Assembly (NCBI GenBank): GCA_016712345.1
Contig: JADJRH010000011.1
Location: forward strand, 620,001-684,000
Reading direction: 5' to 3'
DNA length: 64,000 bases
From: Polyangiaceae bacterium
GTDB lineage: Bacteria; Myxococcota_A; Polyangia; Polyangiales; Polyangiaceae
The translations under genes and the position numbers were made by a program. The notes under the pieces are model-generated. The model searched no databases, was not told the DNA's origin, and saw only the letters and a list, made by a program, of their open reading frames with translations. Positions 54,579-62,854 of this stretch are shown here, in pieces; the stretch's first letter is position 1; every line of letters begins with the position of its first letter.

Positions 54579-54615
54579 CGGCCGCAGCCCAAAAAGCTGC
54601 GGCCGTTTCGTTTTT
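54579..54615 (+). terminator. Rho-independent terminator
   Basis: Perfect 10-bp GC-rich stem (CGGCCGCAGC with GCTGCGGCCG), loop CCAAAAA, followed by TTTCGTTTTT. It ends the transcript of the second Cys-rich lipoprotein. Confidence 0.85.
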
Positions 54616-54781
54616 GTCGCTTCCTCCCGAACGTCCCCAATCTTCAGCGCCTCAGTCCCCGGCAGAATGCACTGGAGCGCGACGGGAACCACTCTTGCAA
54701 AACCGCAGGCCAGAACGCTTCCCCGGAAAGCCAACGCGCCCCGCGCGGTTGCCACGTTTCTCTGCTTATCAAAGGAGCCTT

Positions 54782-55330
54782 ATGCGACCGTTTCTTCACC
54801 TCGCCGCGCTCGTTCCCGTGAGCCTCGTGGCTGCGCTCTCCGCCTCGGGCTGTGCCCCCTCGGCCGCCTCGTATTGTGAAAAAATCTGCTACTGCACCGG
54901 CTGCGACGAGAGCCAAAAAGACTCGTGCATCGACGCCATCAACGATGCTCGCAAAAAAGCTGAAGATGCCGATTGCGGTGGAGAATTTAACGCCGCCCTT
55001 TCGTGCGCGTCGGCCGAGTTTTCATGCACCGAAGATGTCCCAAGCTACGGTGAGTGCTCAGCCGAGGGACAGGCGCTCTACGAGTGTTCGGGCATAGCCG
55101 GCCCCGTCGGCGCCAATGCGTGCGAGGTCGCCGTTTCAATCATCTACGCCAAATACGAGTCCTGCGGGATCGCTGTCGACCCCACCGGCTCCGTGGGTGA
55201 ATGCCCGCCTGAAGTCGGCGCGCAATACGGCTGCATCGCAGCATGCATCGACGCCACCACCTGCGGTGTACTCAACGGCACCGACACCAACGGCCAGCAG
55301 GCATTCGGCAACTGCATCGGCGGTTGTTAG
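54782..55330 (+). CDS. Cys-rich lipoprotein, paralog family member 3 (two-part)
   Basis: 182 aa from the ATG at 54782 with AAAGGAG upstream. Signal PVSLVAALSASGCAPS. A first Cys-rich part (YCEKICYCTGCDESQKDSC) is unlike the smaller relatives; the C-terminal 80 residues match them (CEVAVSIIYAKYESCGIAVD, YGCIAACIDATTCGVLNGTD, FGNCIGGC). It thus looks like a fusion or an older, longer form of the same module. Its stop TAG overlaps the stop of the convergent kinase gene (55327-55330). Confidence 0.83.
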   Translation: MRPFLHLAALVPVSLVAALSASGCAPSAASYCEKICYCTGCDESQKDSCIDAINDARKKAEDADCGGEFNAALSCASAEFSCTEDVPSYGECSAEGQALYECSGIAGPVGANACEVAVSIIYAKYESCGIAVDPTGSVGECPPEVGAQYGCIAACIDATTCGVLNGTDTNGQQAFGNCIGGC

Positions 55331-56646
55331 TCCCGGCCCACGCTCGCCACCACACCGAGCAGCGCGCGCCCATCCGCCGGCCGCGTTTCATCGGGCCCAA
55401 TGCAAAGCGCCGCGATCTTTCGCCACACCTCGGCGTCCGCGCGATCCAACGCCGGACCGTCCGCCGGGCTGTCCAACTTTTCCAGACGCTCCAACACGTC
55501 TTCGAGCACCCGACCGTAACCGTACACATCATCGCGCGGATCACACGACCGCCCCGAAATGCGCTCCGGTGAAACGTACCCCGCCGACCCCGGTGCCCCC
55601 GGCGCCCCAATGACCGCCGAAATCCCAAAGTCACCCAACACTGCTTCATCCGCTTTTCGAAGCATCACGTTTGCCGGCTTCACATCGGCGTGCACATACC
55701 CCTGCTCGTGTACACGCGCGATCGCCCGCGCCAGCGACACCGCCCACGGCGCGATCGGAAGCAAAACCGCCGCATCGCCGGCGCGAAGCACATCCCGCAC
55801 CGATCCCCGAGCCACCCACTCCGTTGCCAGCCACCCCTCAAACGGATCGGCATCCAACATCCTGAGTACACCCGGCCCCGCAAGCCGACTCGCGATCTTT
55901 GCCTCGCGTTCGAGCAACGCGCGATCGCTCGAACGCCCGTGGTACACCTTAAACGCCACGCGCCGCCCAAGCACTTCGTCTTCAGCCTCGTACACCGAGC
56001 CGGCGCCGCCGCGCGCCACCTCGCGCAACAAGCGAAACGGCGCCCCCGCCGGCGTCGCCGTCACCACTGTTGCTTCATCGCGGCGGCGCCGCTCCACCTT
56101 CGAAACCCCGAGAGCGTTGCTCCACCGGGCGTGGCGCTCGCGCGCGCCGGGGGCATCGATCGAGCGCGCGAGCACGCGCTCGATCGTGCCCACGGCGCGC
56201 GCGAGCTGCCCCGTCGATGCGTACAAGTCGGCCGCGAGGATGAGGGCGGGTGCGCTCCGCGTGCCTTCGAGCACGCGGAGCGCACCCGCCTCATCCCCGC
56301 GCGCCGCCAAAATATCCGCGCAACTCACACGCACCGCTTCAGGAATAGGCCGCTCCGAAAGCGCCTGCAAAATCTTGTTCGCCGCCGCGTGTTCACGCGC
56401 CGTTCCGCGCACGCGCCGAAGGATCGCAATCGCATCCGCCTCGTTCGGACCGTTCGCCGCGCCCACGCGCCCGAGCCGCGCCAAGTCTTCGTCCGGCTCA
56501 TCCCGAGGCACCGGCGTCAGTTCGCTCTCCTCCTCCGCCGACGCTTCGGCCTCTTTTTCATCCGGCGCCTCAATCTCGGTTTCGGCCTGCTTTTCAGCCT
56601 CTTTTTGCAGCCCAACCGCCTTTTTTACACGCTGCCAGAAACTCAT
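55327..56646 (-). CDS. Ser/Thr protein kinase, non-RD type, with helical N-terminus
   Basis: 439 aa. The N-terminal 200 residues are charged (EKEAEASAEEESEL) then alpha-helical and TPR-like (ADAIAILRRVRGTAREHAAA, GALRVLEGTRSAPALILAAD). Kinase about 203-430: REVARGGAGSVYEAEDE, VAFKVYHGR, YVHADVKPANVML (HRD reads HAD, so non-RD), LGDFGISA and GSAGYVSPERISG. Catalytic Asp and Lys remain, so activity is possible. It precedes nothing on its strand, but the FHA-protein gene lies only 9 bp upstream: the pair probably acts as kinase plus phosphothreonine reader. Confidence 0.9.
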   Translation of the reverse strand: MSFWQRVKKAVGLQKEAEKQAETEIEAPDEKEAEASAEEESELTPVPRDEPDEDLARLGRVGAANGPNEADAIAILRRVRGTAREHAAANKILQALSERPIPEAVRVSCADILAARGDEAGALRVLEGTRSAPALILAADLYASTGQLARAVGTIERVLARSIDAPGARERHARWSNALGVSKVERRRRDEATVVTATPAGAPFRLLREVARGGAGSVYEAEDEVLGRRVAFKVYHGRSSDRALLEREAKIASRLAGPGVLRMLDADPFEGWLATEWVARGSVRDVLRAGDAAVLLPIAPWAVSLARAIARVHEQGYVHADVKPANVMLRKADEAVLGDFGISAVIGAPGAPGSAGYVSPERISGRSCDPRDDVYGYGRVLEDVLERLEKLDSPADGPALDRADAEVWRKIAALCIGPDETRPADGRALLGVVASVGRD

Positions 56647-56655
56647 GTGTACACA

Positions 56656-57864
56656 TTACGCCGGAGCGTCCAAACGAGGTTGATCGCCCGGCGCCGTAAG
56701 CCGCGCGCGCCCTCCGCGCGCTTTTGCGATCGCGTCGCCCGCGCACAGCTCCACTTCATGCGCGAGCTGGTATTCACCCAGAAAAGGTGGCATCCCACCC
56801 GCCGGTGTACGCAACACCACATACGATGCCGCCCCGTCGTGCTGCTCCACAATGTGCCAGCCGAACAGCGAAAGTGTACCCAAGGTCGCGTAATATTTAT
56901 CGCCCGAAACGCTGATTTCGATCAACGCGCCGCGGTCCTCCGTCGCGGCGAGAGGCGTGAGTACACATGGAATCTCACCGCCCAATTTGATGGTGATCCC
57001 ATCGCCCACCGGAACCGGCGCCATCAGCCTCGCACCCGCCAACGTCGTTCCGTTCCGCGTTCCCAAGTCTTCCACCATCGCGGCGCCGCCCTCGCGAAAC
57101 AGCCGAACATGTTTCCGACTCACCGCCCGCGCCCCAATTGGAATCGTCCCGTCGCGCCCCAGCGTCACTTCGCCGCCGATCACGAAGCGCCGCCGCTCCC
57201 CGTCCACCACCAGATCCACAATTGGACCGCGGAGAAGGCGTGCCCGAATGGCCAGCGCCAGACCGGCCACCTTTTCGTCATGGTGCTTGGCCAACCATGC
57301 GTCACACGCGCTTAATGCCGAACGCCGCTCAGCGGTACGATCAAAATCTGCGATTTTACGGAGTACCGTGACACGTTCGTTTTCACTTTTTGCCGACATC
57401 TCTGTCGCACGCAAACGCTCTTCGAGCCGTTCGATCGCGCCCGCCGCCGTCAGCACCCGCACCTCGCCTTCGGTGTCGCCCGCCAATGCGTACGCATCGG
57501 CCGCCCGCTCCAATTCGTCGGCTTCTTCGAGTTCACGCGCGACACCCAGCACTTCACTCGTGAGTACACTTGCGCCCTTGCCCTTCAGCAGGTCAAAGCC
57601 CAAGAGCGCCTTTCGACCGCGCGCCTTCTTTTGAAGCTCCACGTCGGTTGCTGTTGAAAGCGCCAGCGCGCAAAACGCCATTCGCTTTTCAGGCGACCGC
57701 TCCGCGTCGGCGCGCAACAGCAGCACCCGCGCCGCGTCGTCGGTTAAGTTTGCGTCAAGGTACGCTTCCACCGCGCCTTCCAGGTCACCCGCGAGTTCTT
57801 TCGCCCGCGCAGCCTTTTTGCGGTTTTCGTCTTTTCCCCGCGAAAACAGGTCGAAGAGGCCCAT
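56656..57864 (-). CDS. FHA-domain protein
   Basis: 402 aa from the ATG at 57864 (an ATG at 57879 is equally possible). The N-terminal 200 residues are helical and TPR-like (AKELAGDLEGAVEAYLDANL, ADELERAADAYALAGDTEGE). FHA domain about 210-290: VTLGRDGTIPIGARAVSRKH with the phosphothreonine-contacting Arg, Ser and His, then DLGTRNGTTLAG with Asn and Gly. A further beta-rich region follows (EISVSGDKYYATLGTLSLFG). Binding of a phosphorylated partner is expected; the adjacent kinase is the obvious candidate. Divergent from pilB by 64 bp. Confidence 0.88.
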   Translation of the reverse strand: MGLFDLFSRGKDENRKKAARAKELAGDLEGAVEAYLDANLTDDAARVLLLRADAERSPEKRMAFCALALSTATDVELQKKARGRKALLGFDLLKGKGASVLTSEVLGVARELEEADELERAADAYALAGDTEGEVRVLTAAGAIERLEERLRATEMSAKSENERVTVLRKIADFDRTAERRSALSACDAWLAKHHDEKVAGLALAIRARLLRGPIVDLVVDGERRRFVIGGEVTLGRDGTIPIGARAVSRKHVRLFREGGAAMVEDLGTRNGTTLAGARLMAPVPVGDGITIKLGGEIPCVLTPLAATEDRGALIEISVSGDKYYATLGTLSLFGWHIVEQHDGAASYVVLRTPAGGMPPFLGEYQLAHEVELCAGDAIAKARGGRARLTAPGDQPRLDAPA

Positions 57865-57928
57865 CGGCAGACCGAGCATAGCGGAACCGCCGCGCGGTGG
57901 CGGCCCGCTCGGTATATTCTCCGCCGCA

Positions 57929-59626
57929 ATGTCCACAAGTCGACTGGGCGAGCTGCTCGTTCGCGAAAAGCTCATCAGCCTTCAACAGCTTCGGCAGGCG
58001 CAGGAAGAACAGCGCAAGACCGGCAGCAACCTCAACTACGCGCTCGCCAAACTTGGGTACATTTCCGACGGCGAAATCACGAGCTTTCTGTCGGCCCAAT
58101 ACCGCGTGCCCGCCGTCGTCCTCGACGACTACGAGATCGAGTCCGACATCATCAAACTCGTCTCGCGCGAGGTCTGCGAAAAACATCGCATCATCCCGAT
58201 CTCGCGCACCGGCACGTCGCTCGTTGTCGCCATGGCAGACCCAACAAATCTGCACGCGATCGACGACATCAAGTTTCTGACAGGGCTCAACGTCGAGCCC
58301 ATGGTTGCGTCGGAAGCCGGCATTTTAGCCGCGATTGAACGCACCTACGCCGACGGCCCGCAGGTGGACGACGTCCTCGCCGAGTTTGCGGGTGAAGACA
58401 TCGACTACACGGTGGATGCCGAAGACGTAAACGTTCTGGAGCTTGAAAAAGCGGCCGAAGGCGCACCCGTTGTTCGCCTTGTAAACGCCATCCTCCTCAA
58501 CGCCATTAAAAAAGGCGCGAGCGACATTCACATCGAACCGTACGAAAAAAAGCTCCGCATTCGGTACCGCGTCGACGGTGTACTCATGGAGGAGATGACG
58601 CCGCCGATCAAAATGAAAGCGGCCATCGCCAGCCGTCTCAAAATCATGAGCCAGCTCGACATCGCCGAGCGCCGGCTCCCGCAAGACGGCCGCATCAAAC
58701 TCAAAATCGGCAAAGGCAAGGAGATGGACTTTCGCGTCTCCGTGCTGCCAACCATGTGGGGCGAAAAAATCGTCCTCCGCCTTCTCGACAAGTCGAACCT
58801 GCAACTCGACATGTCCAAACTCGGCTTCGACCCAAAGCCGCTTGAAGACTTCCAGTGGGCCATCAATCAGCCCTGGGGCATGGTGCTCGTCACCGGTCCC
58901 ACCGGTTCAGGCAAAACCACAACGCTGTATTCAGCGCTCAGCGACCTCAACCAAGTCGGCGTCAACATCAGCACGGCCGAAGATCCCGTTGAGTACAACT
59001 TGCCCGGCATCAACCAAGTGCAAATGCACGACGGGATCAGCCTCAACTTCGCCATGAGCCTTCGATCGTTTCTCCGGCAAGACCCGGACATCATCATGGT
59101 CGGCGAGATTCGTGACTTTGAAACCGCCGAAATCGCCGTCAAAGCAGCCCTCACAGGCCACTTGGTGCTCTCCACACTCCACACAAACGACGCACCGTCC
59201 ACCATCAGCCGCATGCTCAACATGGGTGTCGAGCCGTTCCTCATCACCGCCAGCGTCAACCTCGTTCTCGCCCAACGCCTCGCTCGCAAAATCTGCCAAG
59301 AATGCAAAGCGCCCATCAAAGTCGAAAAGCAATTGCTCCTTGATTTTGGCTTCACCGAAGAACAGGCAGCCCGCGCCCAAATCATGAAAGGGCAGGGGTG
59401 CAAGACGTGCAACGGCACCGGATACAAAGGCCGCGTCGCCCTCTACGAAGTCATGCGCTTCAGCGAACAACTCAAAGAAATGGTGCAACAGGGTGCATCC
59501 ACCGCCGAGCTAAAAGCCGCAGCCATCCGCAACGGCATGCTCACCCTGCGCATGGCCGGGATCGAAAAAGTCATTCAGGGCATGACAAGCACCGAAGAAG
59601 TCGGCCGCGTCACCATGGGTGACTGA
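57929..59626 (+). CDS. pilB: Type IV pilus assembly ATPase PilB
   Basis: 565 aa from the ATG at 57929. N-terminal GspE/PilB domain (SRLGELLVREKLISLQQLRQ), then the ATPase: GASDIHIEPYEKKLRIRYRV, Walker A VTGPTGSGKTTTLYSAL, Asp box AEDPVEYNL, Walker B-like IIMVGEIRDFETAEIAVKAA, His box TGHLVLSTLHTNDAPS, and the zinc tetra-Cys CQECKAP with CKTCNGTGYKGR. It powers pilus extension in social (S) motility-type systems. Followed by pilT after 14 bp. Confidence 0.96.
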   Translation: MSTSRLGELLVREKLISLQQLRQAQEEQRKTGSNLNYALAKLGYISDGEITSFLSAQYRVPAVVLDDYEIESDIIKLVSREVCEKHRIIPISRTGTSLVVAMADPTNLHAIDDIKFLTGLNVEPMVASEAGILAAIERTYADGPQVDDVLAEFAGEDIDYTVDAEDVNVLELEKAAEGAPVVRLVNAILLNAIKKGASDIHIEPYEKKLRIRYRVDGVLMEEMTPPIKMKAAIASRLKIMSQLDIAERRLPQDGRIKLKIGKGKEMDFRVSVLPTMWGEKIVLRLLDKSNLQLDMSKLGFDPKPLEDFQWAINQPWGMVLVTGPTGSGKTTTLYSALSDLNQVGVNISTAEDPVEYNLPGINQVQMHDGISLNFAMSLRSFLRQDPDIIMVGEIRDFETAEIAVKAALTGHLVLSTLHTNDAPSTISRMLNMGVEPFLITASVNLVLAQRLARKICQECKAPIKVEKQLLLDFGFTEEQAARAQIMKGQGCKTCNGTGYKGRVALYEVMRFSEQLKEMVQQGASTAELKAAAIRNGMLTLRMAGIEKVIQGMTSTEEVGRVTMGD

Positions 59627-59640
59627 TTGGAGGCGGCACA

Positions 59641-60780
59641 ATGAGCGAAGAAGCAAGCCTCCCGCAACAAGGCGAAAGCCTAAAGTACACACTCCAAAAT
59701 CTGCTCCGCGCCATGGTTGAAAAAGGCGCCAGCGATTTGCACATCACCACCGGATCGCCGCCGCTCCTCCGCATCGACGGAACCGTTGTTCCCCTCAAAC
59801 TCCCGCCCCTCAACGGACAAGAAGCGCGCGCCCTCTGTTACGCCGCCCTCACCGACGAACAAAAAGCCGTGTTTGAGCGCGACTGTGAACTCGACCTTTC
59901 GTTTGGAATGAAAGGCCTCGCCCGCTTTCGCGCCAACATCTTCTCCCAACGCGGCGCCGTCGCCGGAGCGTTTCGCCAGATCCCCTTCAAAATCCTCAGT
60001 TTTGAAGAGCTTGGTTTGCCCCCCATTGTCGCTGAAATCGCAAACCGCCCACGCGGCCTGGTGCTCGTCACAGGCGCCACCGGCTCCGGCAAAACCACAA
60101 CGCTCGCCAGCATCATCGACAAGATCAACTCCGAGCAACGCCTTCACATCGTCACGATTGAAGACCCCATCGAATACCTGCATCCCCACAAGCTCAGCAT
60201 CGTCAACCAACGCGAAGTCGGCTCCGACACACGCTCCTTCAAAGACGCGCTCAAATACATCCTCCGCCAAGACCCCGACGTCGTCCTCATCGGTGAAATG
60301 CGCGACCACGAAACCATCGAAACCGCGCTCACCATCGCAGAAACCGGCCACTTGGTCTTCGCAACGCTCCACACAAACTCCGCCGTCAGCGCCATCAACC
60401 GCGTTGTCGACGTGTTCCCCTCCCATCAACAAACCCAAATCCGCACCCAGCTCTCGCTCAACCTCATCGCCGTGTTGTCGCAAGTGCTCATCCCCCGCGT
60501 CGGCGGCCAGGGCCGCGTCCTCGCCGTTGAAGTGATGGTCCCCAACGCCGCCATCCGAAACCTCATTCGTGAAGACAAAATCCACCAGATGTACTCACAA
60601 ATGCAGGTCGGCCAATCCGGCAGCGGAATGCAAACCCTCAATCAAGCCCTCGCCGGCCTTCTCAATCGCCGCGCCATCTCCGTGGAAGATGCGTACGCAT
60701 TCTCCAGCGACCCCGAAGAACTGCGCACCATCCTTGAAGGCCGCGGCCGCCCCGCCCCCGGAATGCCGCCCCGAAGCTAA
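59641..60780 (+). CDS. pilT: Type IV pilus retraction ATPase PilT
   Basis: 379 aa. SDLHITTGSPPLLRIDGTVV, Walker A VTGATGSGKTTTLASIID, Asp box IEDPIEYLH, Walker B VVLIGEMRDHETIETALTIA, His box TGHLVFATLHTNSAVS, and the PilT-specific C-terminal motif AAIRNLIRE. It lacks the tetra-Cys of PilB, as expected. It retracts pili and so drives twitching. Ribosome site GGAGGC before the ATG at 59641. No other pil genes are in the window. Confidence 0.97.
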   Translation: MSEEASLPQQGESLKYTLQNLLRAMVEKGASDLHITTGSPPLLRIDGTVVPLKLPPLNGQEARALCYAALTDEQKAVFERDCELDLSFGMKGLARFRANIFSQRGAVAGAFRQIPFKILSFEELGLPPIVAEIANRPRGLVLVTGATGSGKTTTLASIIDKINSEQRLHIVTIEDPIEYLHPHKLSIVNQREVGSDTRSFKDALKYILRQDPDVVLIGEMRDHETIETALTIAETGHLVFATLHTNSAVSAINRVVDVFPSHQQTQIRTQLSLNLIAVLSQVLIPRVGGQGRVLAVEVMVPNAAIRNLIREDKIHQMYSQMQVGQSGSGMQTLNQALAGLLNRRAISVEDAYAFSSDPEELRTILEGRGRPAPGMPPRS

Positions 60781-60840
60781 GAGAAAGAAGGAGAGCCACG
60801 CGCGAACGTTTGGCGGCTGGTGATGTACACAACGTTGTTC

Positions 60841-61080
60841 CACCGGTCTCGCCGGCTTTGTCTCGTTTTCGTGGTGGGCCGCAATGGGCTTGAACCACAC
60901 CACGCCGAGCCTGGCTCGCCACGCTTTTCGCTTTCTCGCTCGGCACCCGCCCCGATGTCTTCCACGTTTTGTCGAGGCTTCTTGCCGGGCTTCGCATAGC
61001 GTGTGGCTAAAGGGCGGCGGGCAAGGGTGACCCAGGCGTCTCGGCAAGACTTGGACCCGGCCTTCGCAAAGCGTTTTGCT
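60841..61080 (+). repeat. Dispersed repeat R1, diverged copy E
   Basis: CACCGGTCTCGCCGG at 60841 opens a core (60841-60872) broken by three extra bases, followed by the R1-like landmarks GCTCGCCACGCTTTTCGC, GGGCAAGGGTGACCCAGGCG and TCGGCAAGACTTGGACCC in the order of copy A, with extra sequence in between. It lies 60 bp downstream of pilT. Confidence 0.65.
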
Positions 61081-61108
61081 GGACGGCGAAAGCGCGCGCC
61101 ACAATTGA

Positions 61109-61135
61109 GCCGCCAATGAACGGCGGACATTTTTT
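61109..61135 (+). terminator. Possible rho-independent terminator
   Basis: CCGCC (61110-61114) pairs with GGCGG (61122-61126), followed by ACAT and six T. Weak stem; it could end readthrough transcription from pilT before lexA. Confidence 0.4.
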
Positions 61136-61219
61136 GTCCCAGGCTCCCCGCGTTATGGACTTGACGCGGCCCGTTTTCCTCATTTATCCGAGCACTGGCT
61201 ATTTGCCTACGCAGCTATT

Positions 61220-61248
61220 TTGACATCCTCCCAACCGTTCAGTAGCCT
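61220..61248 (+). promoter_or_regulatory. lexA promoter and possible operator
   Basis: TTGACA (61220-61225), exactly 17 bp, then TAGCCT (61243-61248). The start of transcription should fall within a few bases of the ATG at 61258, giving a nearly leaderless mRNA. GTTCAG at 61237-61242 touches the -10; GTTCAG is the conserved half of the operator reported for M. xanthus LexA, but the rest of that consensus is matched poorly. Confidence 0.55.
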
Positions 61249-61257
61249 GGTCGGGCC

Positions 61258-61932
61258 ATGCAAGGCCTCACCGAGCGACAGCAGCAGGTTCTACACTACA
61301 TCCGCCAATCCATCGTCGACCGCGGGTACCCCCCCACGCTCCGCGAAATTGGCGCGCACATGGGCATCCGCTCCACAAACGGCGTCAACGACCACCTCCG
61401 CGCGCTCGAACGAAAAGGGTACCTCACGCGCGAAGACATGAAGAGCCGCGCTCTTCGCCCCCGCGACATCGACCAGTTGCCCCCCGGCGACAAAGGCGCC
61501 CTCGCCGGAACACCCGCCAACGACCAAGCCGGCGACAGCGACATGCTCGACGTGCCGATCCTCGGCCGCATCGCCGCCGGCCAACCCCTCCTCGCCAACG
61601 AAAACATCCTCGACAACGTTCGCATCGAGCGAACCATGGTCCGCGGCGGCCGCGACGTATTCGGCCTTCGCGTCCAGGGCGACTCCATGATCGAAGCCGG
61701 CATCCTCTCCGGCGACTACATCTTCGTCCGCAAACAACCCACCGCCAACCGCGGCGACATTGTCTGCGCCCTCATCGGGGATGAAGCCACCGTCAAATAC
61801 TTCTACCCTGAAAAAGACTATATCCGCCTCCAGCCGGCCAACAGCCAAATGGCCCCCATCCTCGTCCGCTCCGTCGACTTCAAGCCCACCATGCTGCTTG
61901 GAATCGTCGTCGGCATCTTCCGCAAACTCTAA
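61258..61932 (+). CDS. lexA: SOS repressor LexA
   Basis: 224 aa. Winged helix-turn-helix TERQQQVLHYIRQSIVDRGY, PPTLREIGAHMGIRSTNGVN; linker; autocleavage site Ala-Gly in GRIAAGQPLLA; catalytic Ser in GDSMIEAGI and Lys in ATVKYFYPE. All elements of a self-cleaving repressor are present. The linker (GDKGALAGTPANDQAGDSDM) is longer than in E. coli. It represses DNA-damage genes and probably itself. A second, broken copy of the C-terminal half lies at 63341-63667. Confidence 0.97.
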   Translation: MQGLTERQQQVLHYIRQSIVDRGYPPTLREIGAHMGIRSTNGVNDHLRALERKGYLTREDMKSRALRPRDIDQLPPGDKGALAGTPANDQAGDSDMLDVPILGRIAAGQPLLANENILDNVRIERTMVRGGRDVFGLRVQGDSMIEAGILSGDYIFVRKQPTANRGDIVCALIGDEATVKYFYPEKDYIRLQPANSQMAPILVRSVDFKPTMLLGIVVGIFRKL

Positions 61933-61944
61933 GTCTCCGCAGAC

Positions 61945-62345
61945 TCCCCCAGGTTTAAGACCTTTCAGGTTTAAGACCTCCCCAAGTATAAAATCTTCCC
62001 AGGCCTGGAGCCTTGTCAGGTCTGGAAGCCTTGCCAGGTCGGAAGCTGTCAGGTCTGGAGCCTTGTCATGTCTGACGCTCCCCAAGTATAAAGTCTCCCA
62101 GATCTAAGATCTAAGACCTTGTCAGGTCTGGAGCCTTGTCAGATCTGAAGCTGTCAGGTTTGGTGCCCTGTCAGGTCTGGAAGCCTTGCCAGGTCTGAAG
62201 CTGTCAGGTCTGAAGCTGTCAGGTTTGGTGCCCTGTCAGGTTTGGAGCCTTGTCAGGTCTGGGGCCTTGTCAAGTCCAGAACCTTCCAGATCTGAAACCC
62301 TCCCCAGTATAAAATCTTCCCAGTTCTAAACCTTCCCAGACTGTT
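61945..62345. repeat. Degenerate 15-18-bp tandem repeat array (minisatellite-like)
   Basis: About 23 units with consensus near CAGGTCTGGAGCCTTGT, shortened forms CAGGTCTGAAGCTGT, and an AT-richer variant CCCAAGTATAAAATCTTC that appears three or four times. Each unit is partly self-complementary (AGGT...ACCT or AGATCT). Much lower GC than the surroundings. It begins 12 bp after the lexA stop and fills the gap to the next gene. No open frame runs the whole length. Confidence 0.85.
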
Positions 62346-62426
62346 ATAGGCCGGTTTGACTACCAAGCCTTGTCGGTCGTGGCCGCCGGCACTCCCCAAC
62401 TCCCGCTACGCTCCAGCCCTGCCTTG

Positions 62427-62729
62427 ATGCCCAACGCGGCCCTAAACCTTACTCGCCCCCCAAACACCCGCGCCGCGGCCCGCCACATCGAACTCGACGA
62501 GCCCGTCCCCAACCTCGAAGGCGAAGTGGAGGTCATGCTTCGCCCCGTCGTCAAGCCCACGGGCGCAGCCGGTGCCGACGTGTTCGACCTCATCGCCAAC
62601 GCCGCCGCCGGCACACGCACCAAACAGGAGATCGACCAGCAGATCGCCGAAGAACGCAGCTCGTGGGGCGCCCGGTGCCCCGCCTATATCTCGATTCCTG
62701 CTGCATTATTTAAATCCACGGGCTGCTAA
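62427..62729 (+). CDS. Antitoxin-like protein of a VapBC-type locus, C-terminus altered
   Basis: 100 aa if started at the ATG at 62427; the family core starts about residue 18. ARHIELDEPVPNLEGEVEVM, then FDLIANAAAGTRTKQEIDQQ and IAEERSSWG match the small proteins that precede PIN-domain toxins (ending ...IDxxIxEERxSW). After SSWG the expected stop is missing and 17 unrelated residues follow, because the downstream toxin gene has been lost. A DNA- or toxin-binding role is inferred from family resemblance only. Confidence 0.5.
   Translation: MPNAALNLTRPPNTRAAARHIELDEPVPNLEGEVEVMLRPVVKPTGAAGADVFDLIANAAAGTRTKQEIDQQIAEERSSWGARCPAYISIPAALFKSTGC
62675..62713 (+). pseudogene. Stub of a PIN-domain (VapC-like) toxin gene
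   Basis: The GTG at 62675, overlapping the antitoxin end, opens a frame reading MPRLYLDSCCII followed by TAA. The (I/L)YLDSxxxIY start with its metal-binding Asp is the hallmark of PIN toxins that follow this antitoxin type. Only 12 codons remain; nothing resembling the remaining 110-130 residues follows. Confidence 0.55.
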
Positions 62730-62854
62730 GGCGGGCCGTCGCGGCAAGATGGGTTGACTTGCGCCGGGAGGCCGTATACCGGTGTCGCCCGTCGGAGAGG
62801 TTCTGCTCAAGCGTGCCTGTCCGCTTTGACACACCCTTTTTGCAGAGGAACTTC

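Noticed and set aside
55690..57315. 541-aa plus-strand open frame opposite the kinase and FHA genes
   Set aside because: Extremely Arg/His-rich composition characteristic of antisense frames; both minus-strand genes have clear domains.
49670..57864. Caspase-based anti-phage island joining the pseudocaspase, lipoproteins and kinase-FHA genes
   Set aside because: The genes are on different strands with independent terminators, and nothing else of defence type (reverse transcriptase, STAND NTPase, nucleases) is present.
61945..62345. CRISPR array downstream of lexA
   Set aside because: Units are contiguous, 15-18 bp, variable, with no constant repeat alternating with unique spacers, and no cas genes are present.
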